Below are positions 39,568 to 45,456 of a stretch of 45,456 nucleotides of DNA, one piece after another (position 1 is the first letter of the stretch; each line of letters opens with the position of its first letter). The DNA lies in the NCBI GenBank assembly GCA_964385305.1, contig CAYLOP010000010.1:1-45456 (forward strand), read 5' to 3'. The position numbers and the translations under genes were made by a program. Origin of the DNA: CAYLOP01 sp964385305 (GTDB lineage Bacteria > Chloroflexota > Anaerolineae > Anaerolineales > E44-bin32). The notes under the pieces are model-generated. The model was not told the origin of the DNA. It did not search any database and saw only the letters and a list, made by a program, of their open reading frames with translations.

Positions 39568-39925
39568 GTGGCTTCCCATCCGATTTATTGATCAGGAAAT
39601 TGAAGTCAACTTCGTCCGTCCGCCGTCACTGGCAAAGAAGCCAGATGCGCCGGACGCTTTTCATTGGGAGGGTGAGCGTTTTCGGGTGGACGAAGTGCTA
39701 TCTTCTTGGTTTGACGTTCAGCGCAGGGGAAGAATGGCGAAGAATATGAGGCCGCACAATTTGCGATCCGCGTCAAAATGGGGGTCGTGGGGCGTGGGTC
39801 GCTATTATTTCCGCGTGCGCACGTCACAAGGGCGTGTCTTTGACTTGTACTACGATCGTGCACCGCAAAAAGCTGCCGACCGTTCGGGACATTGGTTCCT
39901 GTGGCGCGAGTTGAGGATGAGATAG
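39557..39925 (+). CDS. DUF6504-like small protein
   Basis: A 122-residue soluble, basic, Trp/Arg-rich protein. The layout (FHWEGERFRVDEVLSSW near residue 38, then YYFRVRTSQGRVFDLYYDRAP and a terminal WFLWRELRMR) resembles DUF6504, short proteins of unknown function often found near DNA polymerase genes in Actinobacteria; none are here. The ATG at 39557 is preferred over 39545, since GGTGGTGAG sits just ahead of it. It overlaps the upstream membrane-protein gene by 11 bases and converges on the PAP2 gene. Confidence 0.65.
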   Translation: MKTEWLPIRFIDQEIEVNFVRPPSLAKKPDAPDAFHWEGERFRVDEVLSSWFDVQRRGRMAKNMRPHNLRSASKWGSWGVGRYYFRVRTSQGRVFDLYYDRAPQKAADRSGHWFLWRELRMR

Positions 39926-39989
39926 CCAGCGGCTTTATTTGGATAGAGGCATGCGATCCAAACCAACCGCAGAAGTCGGCTCGGATGGT

Positions 39990-40967
39990 TTATTCCAGTC
40001 GTAGGGCAACGAAAAGGCGCGGTGCGCCGTAGGCTGCCCAAAACCCAACCAAGGCATATCGAATGTAGCGGAAGGTCATTCCGAGGGGGGTTTGTCCGCT
40101 TGGAAAGATCAACTTCAAACCGTAGTAAAGCGCAACGATTACGATGATGCCGAGGACATAGCGTGCGGCACGTTTCTCCCATGAGACGCGCGCATTGAAT
40201 CGCCCCCATGAGAAGAGCAGAGCAGCGCCAACGCCGATGCCAAAGAGCGTACCTCCGGCTGAGAAGAAGTCATTCAAATTACGCGGGTCGATTTTGTCTG
40301 CCTGCGGGAAGGCTTCCTGTGCAGCAGTGATCCAGGCTTGGGGTACCGGTCTGGCTGAAGTCGCTGCGTGGGCGATCAGTCCTAACGCTATTAAGGTGAG
40401 TGAAGCAAGAAATATGGAGCCGATCTGCTGGATCAGGCTTAAGCGGCGGAACCATCGGATAAGCGGTTTTTCGAACGCGAGCGCGCCTATCAATATTAAT
40501 GCGCCGACCAACCATCCGACCAAAGTGTCCAGCGGAAAATGCACCGCCAGGAAAATGCGTGAGATGGATATTAAAAAGATAAGCAGGATCAAAGCAAGCG
40601 TCGCCCACCACCGTCTCAGCCATGCAGCCAGTGTTCCCCACACAGCTACTGCGGATTGCGCGTGACCTGATGGGAGCCCAAAACCATTGGCTGCTTTCAG
40701 GGCTCGCACCGCTGTACTTACCCAGTATGGACGTGGGAGTCCGAATAACAACTTGAGCGACCCGTTCAAGATGCTGCTGCATAGGAAAATGATCCCGATG
40801 CGCAATCCCAATCCGATATCGAAACACCACAGAATTGCCGGCATCAAGATAAGGAAAAACTCCTGGTCTCCAAGAAAGGTAAAAAAGTGCATGGGGGTGA
40901 TGAGCCAGTCACCCAAACTTTGCAGCCAGATGATGATCGGAATACCTGTCTCAAGCCATGTGTGCAT
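39990..40967 (-). CDS. PAP2 family membrane phosphatase
   Basis: A 325-residue membrane protein with about eight helices. The three PAP2 signature motifs are present: KLLFGLPRP (KxxxxxxRP), PSGHAQ (PSGH) and SRIFLAVHFPLD (SRxxxxxHxxxD). Members dephosphorylate lipid phosphates such as phosphatidate or undecaprenyl pyrophosphate on the outer face of the membrane. The C-terminal half (about 180-325) adds four more helices of unknown role. Start at ATG 40967 is set by GGGAGGG with a 6-base spacer, which corrects a longer reading from 40988. It is the last gene of the M24-esterase-MFS operon. Confidence 0.9.
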   Translation of the reverse strand: MHTWLETGIPIIIWLQSLGDWLITPMHFFTFLGDQEFFLILMPAILWCFDIGLGLRIGIIFLCSSILNGSLKLLFGLPRPYWVSTAVRALKAANGFGLPSGHAQSAVAVWGTLAAWLRRWWATLALILLIFLISISRIFLAVHFPLDTLVGWLVGALILIGALAFEKPLIRWFRRLSLIQQIGSIFLASLTLIALGLIAHAATSARPVPQAWITAAQEAFPQADKIDPRNLNDFFSAGGTLFGIGVGAALLFSWGRFNARVSWEKRAARYVLGIIVIVALYYGLKLIFPSGQTPLGMTFRYIRYALVGFWAAYGAPRLFVALRLE

Positions 40968-40993
40968 ATCTATCCCTCCCAATGCCATGTGCT

Positions 40994-42142
40994 CTAAGCT
41001 GAATCGGCGTTCTGCAGCGGCGACTTCGGTCTTGTATGTGGTGCGAATGCGAACGTGAGCAGTAAAGTTATACCAATTATGATTAAACCTATCTTATACG
41101 GTAGATCCGGTGTAAGACTGTACAGGTATCCGGCAATGGGCGGGGCGCAAATCATCACGATCCCAACCGTGGTTTCGACCAGCCCAAATGTGAGCCCCAA
41201 CTCCGAACGCTTCACCAGCCCTTCGGCTTGCGCGTTGACTAAGGACCAGGAGAGCCTGAACCCGCCGGCGAGGAAATATCCCAAAGCATAGAGCGGAAGC
41301 CCAGACCCGCGCCAGATGAGAAGGGTGGAGCACCCCACGGCGATTTGGGCGAGTAGAAAGCCGGATCGCGGTAGAAGACGTCCCAGCGATAGGTTGAGGA
41401 ACACCATCCCGAGGGCATTCATGGAGCCGAATACTCCAATCGCGCCAAGGGATACAAGCCTTTCATTTTGGAGGAAATTAGGGGTGAGCGGCCAGCTCAA
41501 GTACATGCCGAACATGGTGATACAAGCCAGCAAGAGGAAGCGAAAGAGCGATTTATTTTTTAAGAGCGCGGTGTAGCGTGTTTCCAGGGCGATCGGTTCA
41601 TGAGGCTGTCTTCTGATGAATAGGATCAGACCAAAGGAGAGCAGGAAGAAAGCTGCTGCTATGCCGTAGATGCTTCGCAGCCCGATTGCCTCGCTGACGG
41701 CTCCGCCAGCCAATGCGCCTACGAATCCACCAAGGTTGAAGAGGGCACTCGTGAGGGTTAGTGCACGTGTCACACTAAGACTCCCGCGGACGGCCGTGAT
41801 GTAGCTGTTCATGGGAGAAAGCACGAAGTTGGTGAGGCCATAAAGGAGCATCCCAACCACAAACACTGGCAAGCTGCGAGCCAAGAACATGAGGCAACTT
41901 GCCAACACCCCGAACATCCATCCCGTCGTTAGCAGACGCTTCCTTCCAAAGTGATCTGTCAGCACACCGGCGGGGATATGGGTGAGGGTCATAACCATGG
42001 CTGCGAGCCCTAGCAGCCCGCCAATCTGAACGGGATCTGCCCCAAGCTTCTCCAGGTATAAGGGTTGGAAATAGCGAAAAAAGGATTCCCCCGTTCCCCA
42101 TAGCAGGAGTGAAGCCCCCACAAGTTTTAAGTCGCGAGTCAT
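40994..42142 (-). CDS. Major facilitator superfamily transporter
   Basis: A 382-residue protein with twelve predicted helices. The loop 2-3 motif GVLTDHFGRKRLLT (about 57-70) is the MFS signature A, and an early segment (WGTGESFFRYFQPLYLEKLGAD) resembles multidrug/sugar efflux proteins. The substrate is unknown. The start at ATG 42142 overlaps the esterase stop as ATGA, ruling out the longer reading to 42244. It is probably co-produced with two esterases and a peptidase and could import or export their substrate or product. Confidence 0.9.
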   Translation of the reverse strand: MTRDLKLVGASLLLWGTGESFFRYFQPLYLEKLGADPVQIGGLLGLAAMVMTLTHIPAGVLTDHFGRKRLLTTGWMFGVLASCLMFLARSLPVFVVGMLLYGLTNFVLSPMNSYITAVRGSLSVTRALTLTSALFNLGGFVGALAGGAVSEAIGLRSIYGIAAAFFLLSFGLILFIRRQPHEPIALETRYTALLKNKSLFRFLLLACITMFGMYLSWPLTPNFLQNERLVSLGAIGVFGSMNALGMVFLNLSLGRLLPRSGFLLAQIAVGCSTLLIWRGSGLPLYALGYFLAGGFRLSWSLVNAQAEGLVKRSELGLTFGLVETTVGIVMICAPPIAGYLYSLTPDLPYKIGLIIIGITLLLTFAFAPHTRPKSPLQNADSA

Positions 42143-42915
42143 AGATGTTGCCCGCTGATCTTGCGGATGAACGTGCCAATCGTGGTATAGACGATCTCTC
42201 GATCGATGTCGCAAGTGATGATGTGGCTGCTCCGTTCGACCCACACCATGGTTTTCTCGATGNNNNNNNNNNAGCTTGCGTAGATATCAGACATATGCTC
42301 AGGGGGGACGAATTGGTCGTTCTTGGAATGCATCAGGAGCACCGGCGCACGCACCGATGGGAGTCTGCGGACCATCTCGGCGAGCAGGCTTTCAAGCTCC
42401 AGGATGGCTCGCACAGGGTAGGCGTTATACGCGACACGCCCTACACCGGCTTTCGGATCCACCCAATCAGGCGGACCTTTCGGGATGTTTCGAATGACGA
42501 AACTGAGAGGAGACAGCAGCGGACGAATCGCCCTCATGCGTGCGTTGGCCGGTAATGAGGCAGGTGTTGAGAGCGCTGCAACTCCGGCGACGGAGAGGTG
42601 CGAGGCGAGAAGTAGCGAGAGCGCACCGCCCATCGATAGACCCACCAACACCACCTTTTCGCATTCGTCCTTCAGAAGATGGTAGCCATCTTCGACCGAA
42701 GCCAGCCAATCATGCCAGCGAGAGCGAGCCATATCGGAGATGTCCGTACCATGCCCGGATAAACGCACACCCAAGACTGTGTAGCCCTCTTTCGCCAGGA
42801 ATTCACCAAGGCCTCGCATCTCTTGCGGCGTAGCCGTGAAACCATGGACGAGCAAACACCCGACCGGGTTCCCCGGGAAAAAGAACGGCTCTCCACCCGG
42901 CAGGATCTGCCTCAC
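42139..42915 (-). CDS. Alpha/beta hydrolase (Est30-like carboxylesterase), copy 2, with a 10-N gap
   Basis: A 258-residue hydrolase. The oxyanion-hole region is LLVHGFTATPQEM, the nucleophile elbow is GLSMGG, the Asp candidate is SKNDQFVPPEH and the His lies in SSHIITCD. It is close to Est30-type carboxylesterases/monoacylglycerol lipases. Start is GTG at 42915 (GGAGGT with 6-base spacer, GTGA overlap with the paralogue upstream). Ten Ns at 42263-42272 fall between IYAS and the TMVWVE strand; comparison with the paralogue suggests the true gap is close to that size and the frame is intact. It is a tandem duplicate. Confidence 0.88.
   Translation of the reverse strand: MRQILPGGEPFFFPGNPVGCLLVHGFTATPQEMRGLGEFLAKEGYTVLGVRLSGHGTDISDMARSRWHDWLASVEDGYHLLKDECEKVVLVGLSMGGALSLLLASHLSVAGVAALSTPASLPANARMRAIRPLLSPLSFVIRNIPKGPPDWVDPKAGVGRVAYNAYPVRAILELESLLAEMVRRLPSVRAPVLLMHSKNDQFVPPEHMSDIYASXXXXIEKTMVWVERSSHIITCDIDREIVYTTIGTFIRKISGQHL
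42263..42272. other. Assembly gap (10 N)
   Basis: Ten undetermined bases within the second esterase gene, at a position corresponding to the RLGSTDK loop of its paralogue. The real number of bases is uncertain. Confidence 0.99.
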
Positions 42916-43679
42916 CCTGCCACCTCCATGCAATGGCGAATGAAGTTCTCAGTGGCTTGAAAGGCAACCTCGCGGGCAGCATCACGCGGGATATTATGAC
43001 CGCTGTTCTCAAGCCAAAGGAGTTCTTTGTCGGTGCTTCCGAGCCGCTCGTATATTTCTTCAGCATGCTCGGGCGGCACAGACCCATCCTCTCTCGCATG
43101 GATTAGGAGGGTTGGCATATCCAGCTGTGGCAGACTTGCGCGCATTACAGTCAAGAGGTCATGCAGTTCTACGACCGTACGCAGGACAACAACGCGGTAG
43201 TCGAGGTTCATCCGCTCTGCATTGTGATCATGCCAATCGGAGGGTCCTGGCGGTGATAAATACGGCCAAATGAGACTCAAGGCGGGCAGGACAGGTCTCA
43301 GAGGAGCGGCTTTCGGATCGGGCACGACGTAAGGCGCGGACATGGCGACCACGCCAACTACATCGAGCGAGCTCGCCATGGCCAGGGAAAGGGCGCCACC
43401 CAGTGAAAGACCGACGAGGACGACTTTCGAACACGAGCCGCGCAGGAGATAGTAACCATCCTCGACGGAGGCCCACCAATCTTGCCAGCGGGCGCGTCTA
43501 AGATCCTCTTGCTGTGTGGCGTGCCCGAAAAGTCGCACCCCTAATACGGAGTAGCCAGCGGTAGCCAGGTGTTTGCCCATCCAGCGCATCTCTTCCGGGG
43601 CGCCTGTCAAACCGTGAACCAGGAGGCATCCCAGATCACCCCGTTGATAGAAGAAAGGTTCTCCGCGTGGAAGGATCAT
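42912..43679 (-). CDS. Alpha/beta hydrolase (Est30-like carboxylesterase), copy 1
   Basis: A 255-residue hydrolase paralogous to the next gene. Matches include PRGEPFFYQRGDLGCLLVHG at the N-terminus, HGLTGAPEEMRWMG, nucleophile elbow GLSLGGALS (Ser about 95), Asp in AREDGSVPPEH and His in NSGHNIPRD. Likely a cytosolic esterase for small acyl esters. Its ATG overlaps the M24 peptidase stop as ATGA, and its TGA overlaps the next GTG start, so ribosomes can pass directly between the three genes. Confidence 0.9.
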   Translation of the reverse strand: MILPRGEPFFYQRGDLGCLLVHGLTGAPEEMRWMGKHLATAGYSVLGVRLFGHATQQEDLRRARWQDWWASVEDGYYLLRGSCSKVVLVGLSLGGALSLAMASSLDVVGVVAMSAPYVVPDPKAAPLRPVLPALSLIWPYLSPPGPSDWHDHNAERMNLDYRVVVLRTVVELHDLLTVMRASLPQLDMPTLLIHAREDGSVPPEHAEEIYERLGSTDKELLWLENSGHNIPRDAAREVAFQATENFIRHCMEVAG

Positions 43680-44788
43680 GATGAGGCGATAATCTCCAGT
43701 TCTCTAGCGTACGAACTCAGGCTTTCTCCCCTTGTGGTGGTCACGAGCATATCATCTTCTACCCGTATGCCGCCTCGGCCAGGCAGGTAGATGCCAGGCT
43801 CGACGGTAAACGTCATACCCGGGGCGAGCACGCGGTCGTTGCCAGTGCTGATGTAGGGCTCCTCATGAGCCTCCAGACCGATGCCATGACCTGTACGGTG
43901 GATGAAATACTCACCATATCCGGCGCGTTCGATCACACTTCGAGCAGCCTCATCGATCGAGCCGCAGGTGACGCCAGGGCGAACTGATTCTCTCCCTGCC
44001 TGGTTGGCTTGCTGGACGATCTGATGGACTTGACCCAACTCGGGATCGATCTGGCCGACGGCAAAGGTGCGCGTCAGGTCGGAGATGTAGCCGTCGACAC
44101 GTGCACCCCAATCCAGGATGAGCAGGTCGCCGTTTTGAAGTTTGCGATCCGAAGGCAGGGCATGCGGCAAGGCGCTGTTGGGTCCGGAGGCCACGATGGG
44201 GCTGAAGGGGAGTTCGGAGTCTGACCCATGGCGCAGCAGCTGTAAGACGAGCTCGGAAGCCAGCTCGCGTTCGCTTATGCCGACGTTGATGTGGGGAAGT
44301 GTGGATTCCAGGGCTTCTTGTGCAACGGCTACAGCCTGGCGCAGGGATGCGATCTCACGCTCGTCCTTGGCCATGCGAAGGTTCGATAAGATGGTCGCTG
44401 CGGAGCTAAATGTTGCGTCGGGCGCCGCAGTTTCCAGGAGGCGCAGTTCGAAAACGCGGAATCGCAAGGGATTTACGCCGATTAGGCGGCGGGATAATCC
44501 AAATCGCTTGGCGGCGGTCGCAAAGGCCAGGATCTGATCGGCAAGATCTTCGCCATAGGCGATGAGTTCCAGATCCAAGTTTGAGGCTTCTGCTTTCGAA
44601 CGTTCCAATTCCGGTAGAATGAGGATAGGTCTCTGATTGGGTGCGAACAATCCCACAACGGGTCTCTCGCTCAGGTGGAAGGAAAGGCCGGTGAGGTGGA
44701 ACAAGCCAGGTCCGGGGTTGAGGGCGATGGCCTGGAATTCGCTCTCTTCCAGGGCTTTCAAGAGACGGGGGAGACGATCATTTTCCAT
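43676..44788 (-). CDS. M24 family metallopeptidase (Xaa-Pro dipeptidase-like)
   Basis: A 370-residue protein with a creatinase N-terminal domain (about 1-135) and a pita-bread catalytic domain. The five metal ligands are visible: two Asp in DWGARVDGYISDLTRTF (about 219-235), His in HRTGHGIGLEAHEEP, Glu in FTVEPGIYLP and Glu in GGIRVEDDMLV. It probably cleaves X-Pro dipeptides or the amino-terminal residue of Xaa-Pro peptides. ATG 44788 is preceded by GGAGGT; a longer reading to 44884 runs into the promoter region and is rejected. It is the first gene of a five-gene coupled operon. Confidence 0.92.
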   Translation of the reverse strand: MENDRLPRLLKALEESEFQAIALNPGPGLFHLTGLSFHLSERPVVGLFAPNQRPILILPELERSKAEASNLDLELIAYGEDLADQILAFATAAKRFGLSRRLIGVNPLRFRVFELRLLETAAPDATFSSAATILSNLRMAKDEREIASLRQAVAVAQEALESTLPHINVGISERELASELVLQLLRHGSDSELPFSPIVASGPNSALPHALPSDRKLQNGDLLILDWGARVDGYISDLTRTFAVGQIDPELGQVHQIVQQANQAGRESVRPGVTCGSIDEAARSVIERAGYGEYFIHRTGHGIGLEAHEEPYISTGNDRVLAPGMTFTVEPGIYLPGRGGIRVEDDMLVTTTRGESLSSYARELEIIASS

Positions 44789-44810
44789 GCCTACCTCCGG
44801 TGGGTTTACG

Positions 44811-44839
44811 ATTATAGTGTTGACGGAGCGGTCTCGCAA
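44811..44839 (-). promoter_or_regulatory. Promoter of the M24-esterase-MFS-PAP2 operon
   Basis: Minus-strand TTGCGA (44839-44834), 17-base spacer, TATAAT (44816-44811). The leader is about 15-20 bases and contains GGAGGT. Its -35 is only 8 bases from the -35 of the opposing tRNA promoter. Confidence 0.65.
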
Positions 44840-44847
44840 TGCGCAGC

Positions 44848-44876
44848 TTGACACTGGAAATGCGCTCAGGTACAAT
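44848..44876 (+). promoter_or_regulatory. Promoter of the tRNA-Ala pair
   Basis: TTGACA (44848-44853), 17-base spacer, TACAAT (44871-44876), 16 bases before the first tRNA. Near-consensus. Confidence 0.75.
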
Positions 44877-44892
44877 CGCTTCACCTCGGCGG

Positions 44893-44965
44893 GGGCCTGT
44901 AGCGCAGTTGGGAGCGCGCATCAATCGCACTGATGAGGTCGCGGGTTCGAATCCCGCCAGGTCCA
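44893..44965 (+). tRNA. tRNA-Ala(CGC)
   Basis: A 73-base cloverleaf. The acceptor stem is GGGCCTG/CAGGTCC and contains the G3:U70 pair that identifies alanine tRNAs. The anticodon stem is CATCA/TGATG with loop ATCGCAC, giving anticodon CGC (44926-44928). The T arm is GCGGG-TTCGAAT-CCCGC, and the discriminator is A. CCA is not encoded. Confidence 0.95.
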
Positions 44966-44979
44966 CTACAACCGAAGAT

Positions 44980-45052
44980 GGGCCCATGGCGCAGCTGGGA
45001 GCGCGTCTCAATGGCATTGAGAAGGTCGTGGGTTCGAATCCCACTGGGTCCA
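44980..45052 (+). tRNA. tRNA-Ala(GGC)
   Basis: A 73-base cloverleaf. The acceptor stem is GGGCCCA/TGGGTCC with G3:U70, the anticodon stem TCTCA/TGAGA with loop ATGGCAT, and the anticodon GGC (45013-45015). The T arm is GTGGG-TTCGAAT-CCCAC and the discriminator A; CCA is not encoded. It follows the other tRNA-Ala by 14 bases, with no terminator between. Confidence 0.95.
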
Positions 45053-45079
45053 CCTGACATTCAAATACCAGGCCAAGGC

Positions 45080-45370
45080 AGGAGTAATAGACCATCCGTC
45101 AGCGAGCCGGGGAGGGTGCGAGCCCGGCGAGGTGTCGACGGAGCACAGAGGTTGAACTCGCCTGTCGTCGGTCCAAGCGCAGGCTACGCGTGAAACTTGA
45201 ACCGACAGGCTCCCTTGGTGAATTTGCAGTAGCCAAGAGCGGGGTTCGCCCGTTAGCGCGAAAAGAGCAGCCCGTTGCAGGCGCCTTTACGTGGTGAGGG
45301 AAAGAGCCAAACGGGAAGCAGGGTGGTACCGCGGAGCGGCCCTTCGTCCCTGAAGCGACGAAGGGTTTTT
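45080..45370 (+). promoter_or_regulatory. T-box leader, probable leucine (CUC) specifier
   Basis: The T-box sequence AGGGTGGTACCGCGG lies at 45320-45334. Upstream, Stem I shows the AGCGAGCCGGGG...GGTGCGAGCCCGGC distal arm (about 45092-45128), and the specifier loop GAA-CTC-GCC gives codon CTC (45157-45159), leucine. The UGGU bulge fits a tRNA with discriminator A, as in tRNA-Leu. Uncharged tRNA should favour the antiterminator and allow expression of the gene starting at 45423. Stem I base pairing (GACC near 45083 with GGTC near 45169) sets approximate limits. There is no other gene in 45053-45422. Confidence 0.88.
45340..45370 (+). terminator. T-box leader terminator
   Basis: CCCTTCGTC (45340-45348) pairs with GACGAAGGG (45357-45365) around an 8-base loop, followed by TTTTT (45366-45370). 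It competes with the T-box antiterminator. Confidence 0.92.
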
Positions 45371-45422
45371 GCTTAAGTTACACCGCAGTCCGCGGAAGAT
45401 GAGCTCTGATGGAGGTAGGGAT

Positions 45423-45456
45423 ATGAGCAGAGATTCTGAGAAGGAGGGAAGCTCTG
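45423..45456 (+). CDS. Start of the T-box-controlled gene (truncated by the window)
   Basis: GGAGGT (45411-45416) with a 6-base spacer precedes ATG at 45423; only 11 codons follow (MSRDSEKEGSS) before the window ends. The polar N-terminus is not diagnostic. Given the CUC specifier, leucyl-tRNA synthetase or a leucine/branched-chain biosynthesis or transport gene is expected, but this is inferred from the leader alone. Confidence 0.55.
   Translation, partial: MSRDSEKEGSS

Noticed and set aside
40994..42244. Longer MFS transporter start at 42244
   Set aside because: The extension reads His/Arg-rich sequence inside the esterase gene. ATG 42142 overlaps the esterase stop as ATGA.
44839..45057. 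Frames covering both tRNA genes (for example the 72-residue plus-strand frame)
   Set aside because: The sequence is fully explained by two tRNA-Ala cloverleaves and their promoter. Repeated QLGARINR/QLGARLNG words reflect the similar tRNAs.

Overview
The window reads as a chromosomal segment of an uncultivated member of the Chloroflexota, probably Anaerolineae-like. It is most likely a metagenome scaffold, because two N runs (100 bases at 23726-23825 and 10 bases at 42263-42272) interrupt genes. The taxon is inferred from overall gene style and content (short GlgP, fused LutBC, DarA-like proteins, small-GTPase/DUF4388 pair, S/T-P-rich PBP tail) and was not tested by phylogeny. Genes are dense and often overlap by 4 bases (ATGA or GTGA), implying translational coupling. 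No insertion sequence, prophage, CRISPR array or rRNA was seen.

Layout. 1-830: two small membrane proteins. 892-6185 (minus): a thiamine uptake and activation operon, with promoter, TPP riboswitch, thiamine pyrophosphokinase, a thiamine-type ABC transporter (binding protein, fused permease, ATPase) and a coupled DUF402 phosphatase-like protein. 6369-8734 (minus): DUF4388 protein, small GTPase and V4R sensor. 8879-12201 (minus): glycogen phosphorylase and two UPF0316 membrane proteins. 12348-15124 (plus): LutA and a LutB-LutC fusion for lactate oxidation, divergent from glgP across a palindrome-rich spacer. 15166-19344 (minus): YjbQ, diguanylate cyclase, FabI, 3-methyladenine glycosylase and a sugar-nucleotide epimerase. 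19451-25180: an HExxH membrane-anchored protein, a lipoprotein, a zinc-ribbon DNA-methylase-like protein broken by the gap, and a divergent PlsY-like protein. 25301-31706: class A penicillin-binding protein, MaoC-type hydratase and an 798-residue glycosidase-like protein. 31896-34048: a CPA1 Na+/H+ antiporter carrying a C-terminal DarA-like (cyclic-di-AMP receptor family) domain, followed by a free-standing DarA. 34191-36872 (minus): AMMECR1 protein, then a three-gene operon of a thioredoxin-like protein, a methyltransferase and a phosphoglycerate-mutase-like metalloenzyme. 37009-39925: EF-G paralogue and two small proteins. 39990-44788 (minus): a tightly coupled operon of M24 peptidase, two esterases, MFS transporter and PAP2 phosphatase. 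44848-45456: two tRNA-Ala genes, a T-box leader with a leucine (CUC) specifier, and the first codons of its target gene.

The strongest novel signals are these. (1) The membrane-anchored thioredoxin has an in-frame TGA exactly at the first cysteine of CxxC, followed by a hairpin at bacterial-SECIS distance: a probable selenoprotein (UVAC) that gene callers would split in two. (2) A full-length DarA-type domain is fused to an Na+/H+ antiporter, with a second DarA encoded 2 bases downstream, suggesting direct cyclic-di-AMP control of ion transport. (3) The TPP riboswitch has three mutually exclusive 8-base segments, one of which is the Shine-Dalgarno of the first gene. (4) Four genes have good -10 boxes 6-8 bases before ATG and no Shine-Dalgarno, which points to leaderless mRNAs.
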